Origin: Paracoccaceae bacterium
GTDB lineage: Bacteria; Pseudomonadota; Alphaproteobacteria; Rhodobacterales; Rhodobacteraceae
Direction: 5' to 3'
Length of the DNA stretch: 6,609 nt
Assembly (NCBI GenBank): GCA_003561595.1
Contig: PWWF01000439.1
Location: forward strand, 1 to 6,609
In this document: piece by piece, positions 5,106 to 6,609 of the stretch
Layout: the number at the start of each line of letters is the position of its first letter
How positions within the stretch are numbered: position 1 is the stretch's first letter
The notes under the pieces: model-generated
What the model was told of the DNA's origin: nothing
The model's input: the letters and a program-made list of their open reading frames with translations, nothing else
Database searches by the model: none
Program-made: the position numbers and the translations under genes

Positions 5106-6425
5106 ATGACACGCGATCTTGCAGCCTATGCAAAAGAGCACGGCATCAAGTATTTCATGATTTCCTTTACCGATCTGTTTGGCGGCCAGCGCGCGAAACT
5201 GGTGCCGACGCAGGCCATCGCCGACATGCAGACCGAGGGCGCGGGTTTCGCGGGCTTTGCCACATGGCTCGACCTGACGCCCGCCCATCCCGACATGCTG
5301 GCCGTGCCTGACCCGGCCTCGGTCATCCAGATCCCGTGGAAACCCGAAATCGCCTGGGTCGCGGCCGATTGCGTCATGGAAGGCGCGGATGTCGCGCAGG
5401 CGCCGCGCAATGTGCTGCGCCGCCAGATCGCCCGCGCCGCAAAAGAGGGGTTGCATGTCAAGACCGGGGTCGAGGCCGAGTTTTTCCTGCTGACCCCGGA
5501 TGGCATGCAGATTTCCGACCCCCATGATACTGCCGAAAAGCCCTGCTATGACCAGCAGGCCATCATGCGCCGTTATGACGTGGTGCGCGAGATCTGCGAT
5601 TACATGCTGGATCTGGGCTGGGGGCCGTATCAGAACGATCATGAGGACGCGAATGGCCAGTTCGAGATGAACTGGGAGTTCGCCGATGCGCTGGTCACGG
5701 CAGACCGGCACAGTTTCTTCAAATTCATGGTCAAATCCGTCGCCGAGGCGCATGGGTTCCGCGCCACCTTCATGCCCAAACCCATTCAGGGCCTGACCGG
5801 CAATGGCTGCCATGCCCATATCTCGGTCTGGGATGATGCGGGCAAGAACGCCTTTGCGACCGAAAAGGGCACTGGCCCCACGGGCGAATTGGGCCTGTCC
5901 GAGCAGGGCGCGCATTTCCTGGGCGGCATCATGAAACATGCCAGCGCCTTGGCCGCGATCACCAATCCGACCGTCAACAGCTACAAACGCATCAACGCCC
6001 CGCGCACGACATCAGGCGCGACATGGGCGCCCAATTCCGTCACATGGACCGGCAACAACCGCACGCATATGGTGCGCGTGCCGGGGCCGGGGCGGTTTGA
6101 GTTACGCCTGCCCGATGGCGCGGCGAACCCCTATCTTCTGCAAGCGGTGATCATCGCGGCCGGCCTAAGCGGCATCCAGTCCAAGGCCGATCCGGGCAAG
6201 CGCTACGATATCGACATGTATGCCGAGGGCCACAAGGTCGAGGATGCGCCCAAGCTGCCGCTGAACCTGCTGGATGCGCTGCGCGCCTACGAATCCGATG
6301 CCGAGTTGATGGAGATGATGGGGCAGGAGTTTTCGCAGGCATTCCTGAAGCTCAAGCGGAAGGAATGGGATTCCTTCGTGTCGCATTTCAGCCGGTGGGA
6401 ACGCGAGCATACGCTCGATATCTGA
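5106..6425 (+). CDS. gmaS: Type III glutamine-synthetase-family ligase, probable gamma-glutamylmethylamide synthetase (GmaS/GlnT)
   Basis: 439 residues, near the usual 435-445 of the GlnT/GmaS group. It would join an amine (methylamine in GmaS, ammonia in a true glutamine synthetase) to the gamma-carboxyl of glutamate using ATP, in the cytoplasm. The beta-grasp N-terminal domain covers ~1-100. The catalytic domain shows EAEFFL (123-128) and HEDANGQFEMN (179-189) with metal and substrate acidic residues, GNGCHAHIS (232-240) with the metal/ATP histidine, NSYKRI (291-296), NRTHMVRVPG (318-327) and RFELRLPDGAANPYL (330-344). The C-terminal adenylylation segment of type I enzymes, including its tyrosine, is missing (KLPLNLLDAL at 383-392 lies there), so adenylylation control is unlikely. 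The ATG at 5106 has GGGGA (5096-5100) five bases upstream; an open frame reaching back to 4938 overlaps mgsC and adds non-family sequence. Linkage to mgsABC favours GmaS over housekeeping GlnA, but the sequence alone cannot separate GmaS from GlnT or ligases for other amines. Confidence 0.9.
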   Translation: MTRDLAAYAKEHGIKYFMISFTDLFGGQRAKLVPTQAIADMQTEGAGFAGFATWLDLTPAHPDMLAVPDPASVIQIPWKPEIAWVAADCVMEGADVAQAPRNVLRRQIARAAKEGLHVKTGVEAEFFLLTPDGMQISDPHDTAEKPCYDQQAIMRRYDVVREICDYMLDLGWGPYQNDHEDANGQFEMNWEFADALVTADRHSFFKFMVKSVAEAHGFRATFMPKPIQGLTGNGCHAHISVWDDAGKNAFATEKGTGPTGELGLSEQGAHFLGGIMKHASALAAITNPTVNSYKRINAPRTTSGATWAPNSVTWTGNNRTHMVRVPGPGRFELRLPDGAANPYLLQAVIIAAGLSGIQSKADPGKRYDIDMYAEGHKVEDAPKLPLNLLDALRAYESDAELMEMMGQEFSQAFLKLKRKEWDSFVSHFSRWEREHTLDI

Positions 6426-6430
6426 CCGGA

Positions 6431-6609
6431 TCAGCCCTGACAGGTGGCGGACAGGCGCGCGAGGCGACGCTCGAATATGCGCAGATCGTCGTTGAGCTGC
6501 GCCAGAAGCTCTGCGCGGTCGATCTCGCGCCAGTAGGGCTGGGGGGCGAGGGGCACGAAGATATCGCTGCCCAGCGGAAACAGCGCGATTGTCTGGCCTG
6601 CGTGGAACA
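6431..6609 (-). CDS. C-terminal end of an unidentified protein (partial)
   Basis: On the minus strand a frame is open from the window edge to a TGA at 6433-6431, giving 58 residues. It contains GQTIALFPLGSDIFVPLAP and PYWREIDRAELLAQLNDD, and ends with a charged, probably helical tail rich in arginine and leucine and closing in CQG. Codons show the G/C-rich third positions of real genes here. The start lies outside the window. I do not recognise the family. It is convergent with gmaS, with only 5 bases between the two stop codons, so it closes the operon on this side. Only weak four-base-pair stems without a T tract are visible near the junction. Confidence 0.7.
   Translation of the reverse strand, partial: FHAGQTIALFPLGSDIFVPLAPQPYWREIDRAELLAQLNDDLRIFERRLARLSATCQG

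Noticed and set aside
2050..5133. Minus-strand open frame of 1027 codons opposite mgsA, mgsB and mgsC
   Set aside because: It is antisense to three well-conserved genes, its protein is low-complexity and rich in Arg, His, Gly and Ala with no recognisable domain, and such stop-free antisense frames are a usual result of G/C-rich third codon positions.
5091..5939. Minus-strand open frame of 282 codons opposite gmaS
   Set aside because: Antisense to conserved ligase motifs, with no recognisable domain.
1..6609. tRNA, rRNA, CRISPR arrays, insertion sequences, attachment sites
   Set aside because: No tandem repeat-spacer pattern, transposase, terminal inverted repeats or recognisable RNA gene was seen; codon use is uniform across genes and gives no sign of recent transfer.

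Overview
The window is GC-rich, with third codon positions overwhelmingly G or C and short intergenic gaps. Protein sequences and gene order fit an alphaproteobacterium of the Rhodobacterales (Roseobacter/Paracoccus/Rhodovulum type). That placement is judged from memory of protein families, not from a search.

Layout, left to right: (1) the 3' end of an unidentified plus-strand gene (1-99), whose tail overlaps convergently the 3' end of a minus-strand GlxA-type AraC regulator with a DJ-1/PfpI-like sensor domain (74-1123). (2) A 56-bp divergent promoter region, then a plus-strand XRE-cupin regulator (1180-1842). (3) A 246-bp non-coding stretch (1843-2088) with unusually A/T-rich, partly palindromic GAAAAT-type boxes, a possible terminator and a probable promoter. 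(4) A four-gene plus-strand operon: a class II glutamine amidotransferase subunit (mgsA/glxB, 2089-2985), a GXGXG beta-helix subunit (mgsB/glxC, 2989-3672), an FMN glutamate-synthase-type subunit (mgsC/glxD, 3685-5028) and a type III glutamine-synthetase-family ligase (gmaS/glnT, 5106-6425). A strong RNA hairpin lies between the third and fourth genes. (5) The 3' end of an unidentified minus-strand gene (6431-6609), convergent with the operon.

The three subunits together equal the three domains of the large glutamate synthase chain, split into separate proteins. With the ligase they match the N-methylglutamate synthase plus gamma-glutamylmethylamide synthetase set of indirect methylamine assimilation. 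In that scheme the ligase fixes an amine onto glutamate using ATP, and MgsABC turns the gamma-glutamyl amide, or amine plus glutamate, into an N-alkyl-glutamate. No N-methylglutamate dehydrogenase genes (mgdABCD) are present, and convergent genes close the block on both sides, so the amine substrate is open. The two regulators next to the operon belong to families that often sense amines or betaines and are the obvious candidates to control it.

The most notable points are: loss of all three 3Fe-4S cysteine positions in the FMN subunit; an inserted segment in the amidotransferase with a predicted ferredoxin-like/ACT-like pattern; the cluster of A/T-rich boxes before the operon; and the hairpin before the ligase gene. 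Nothing here is clearly a wholly new system.
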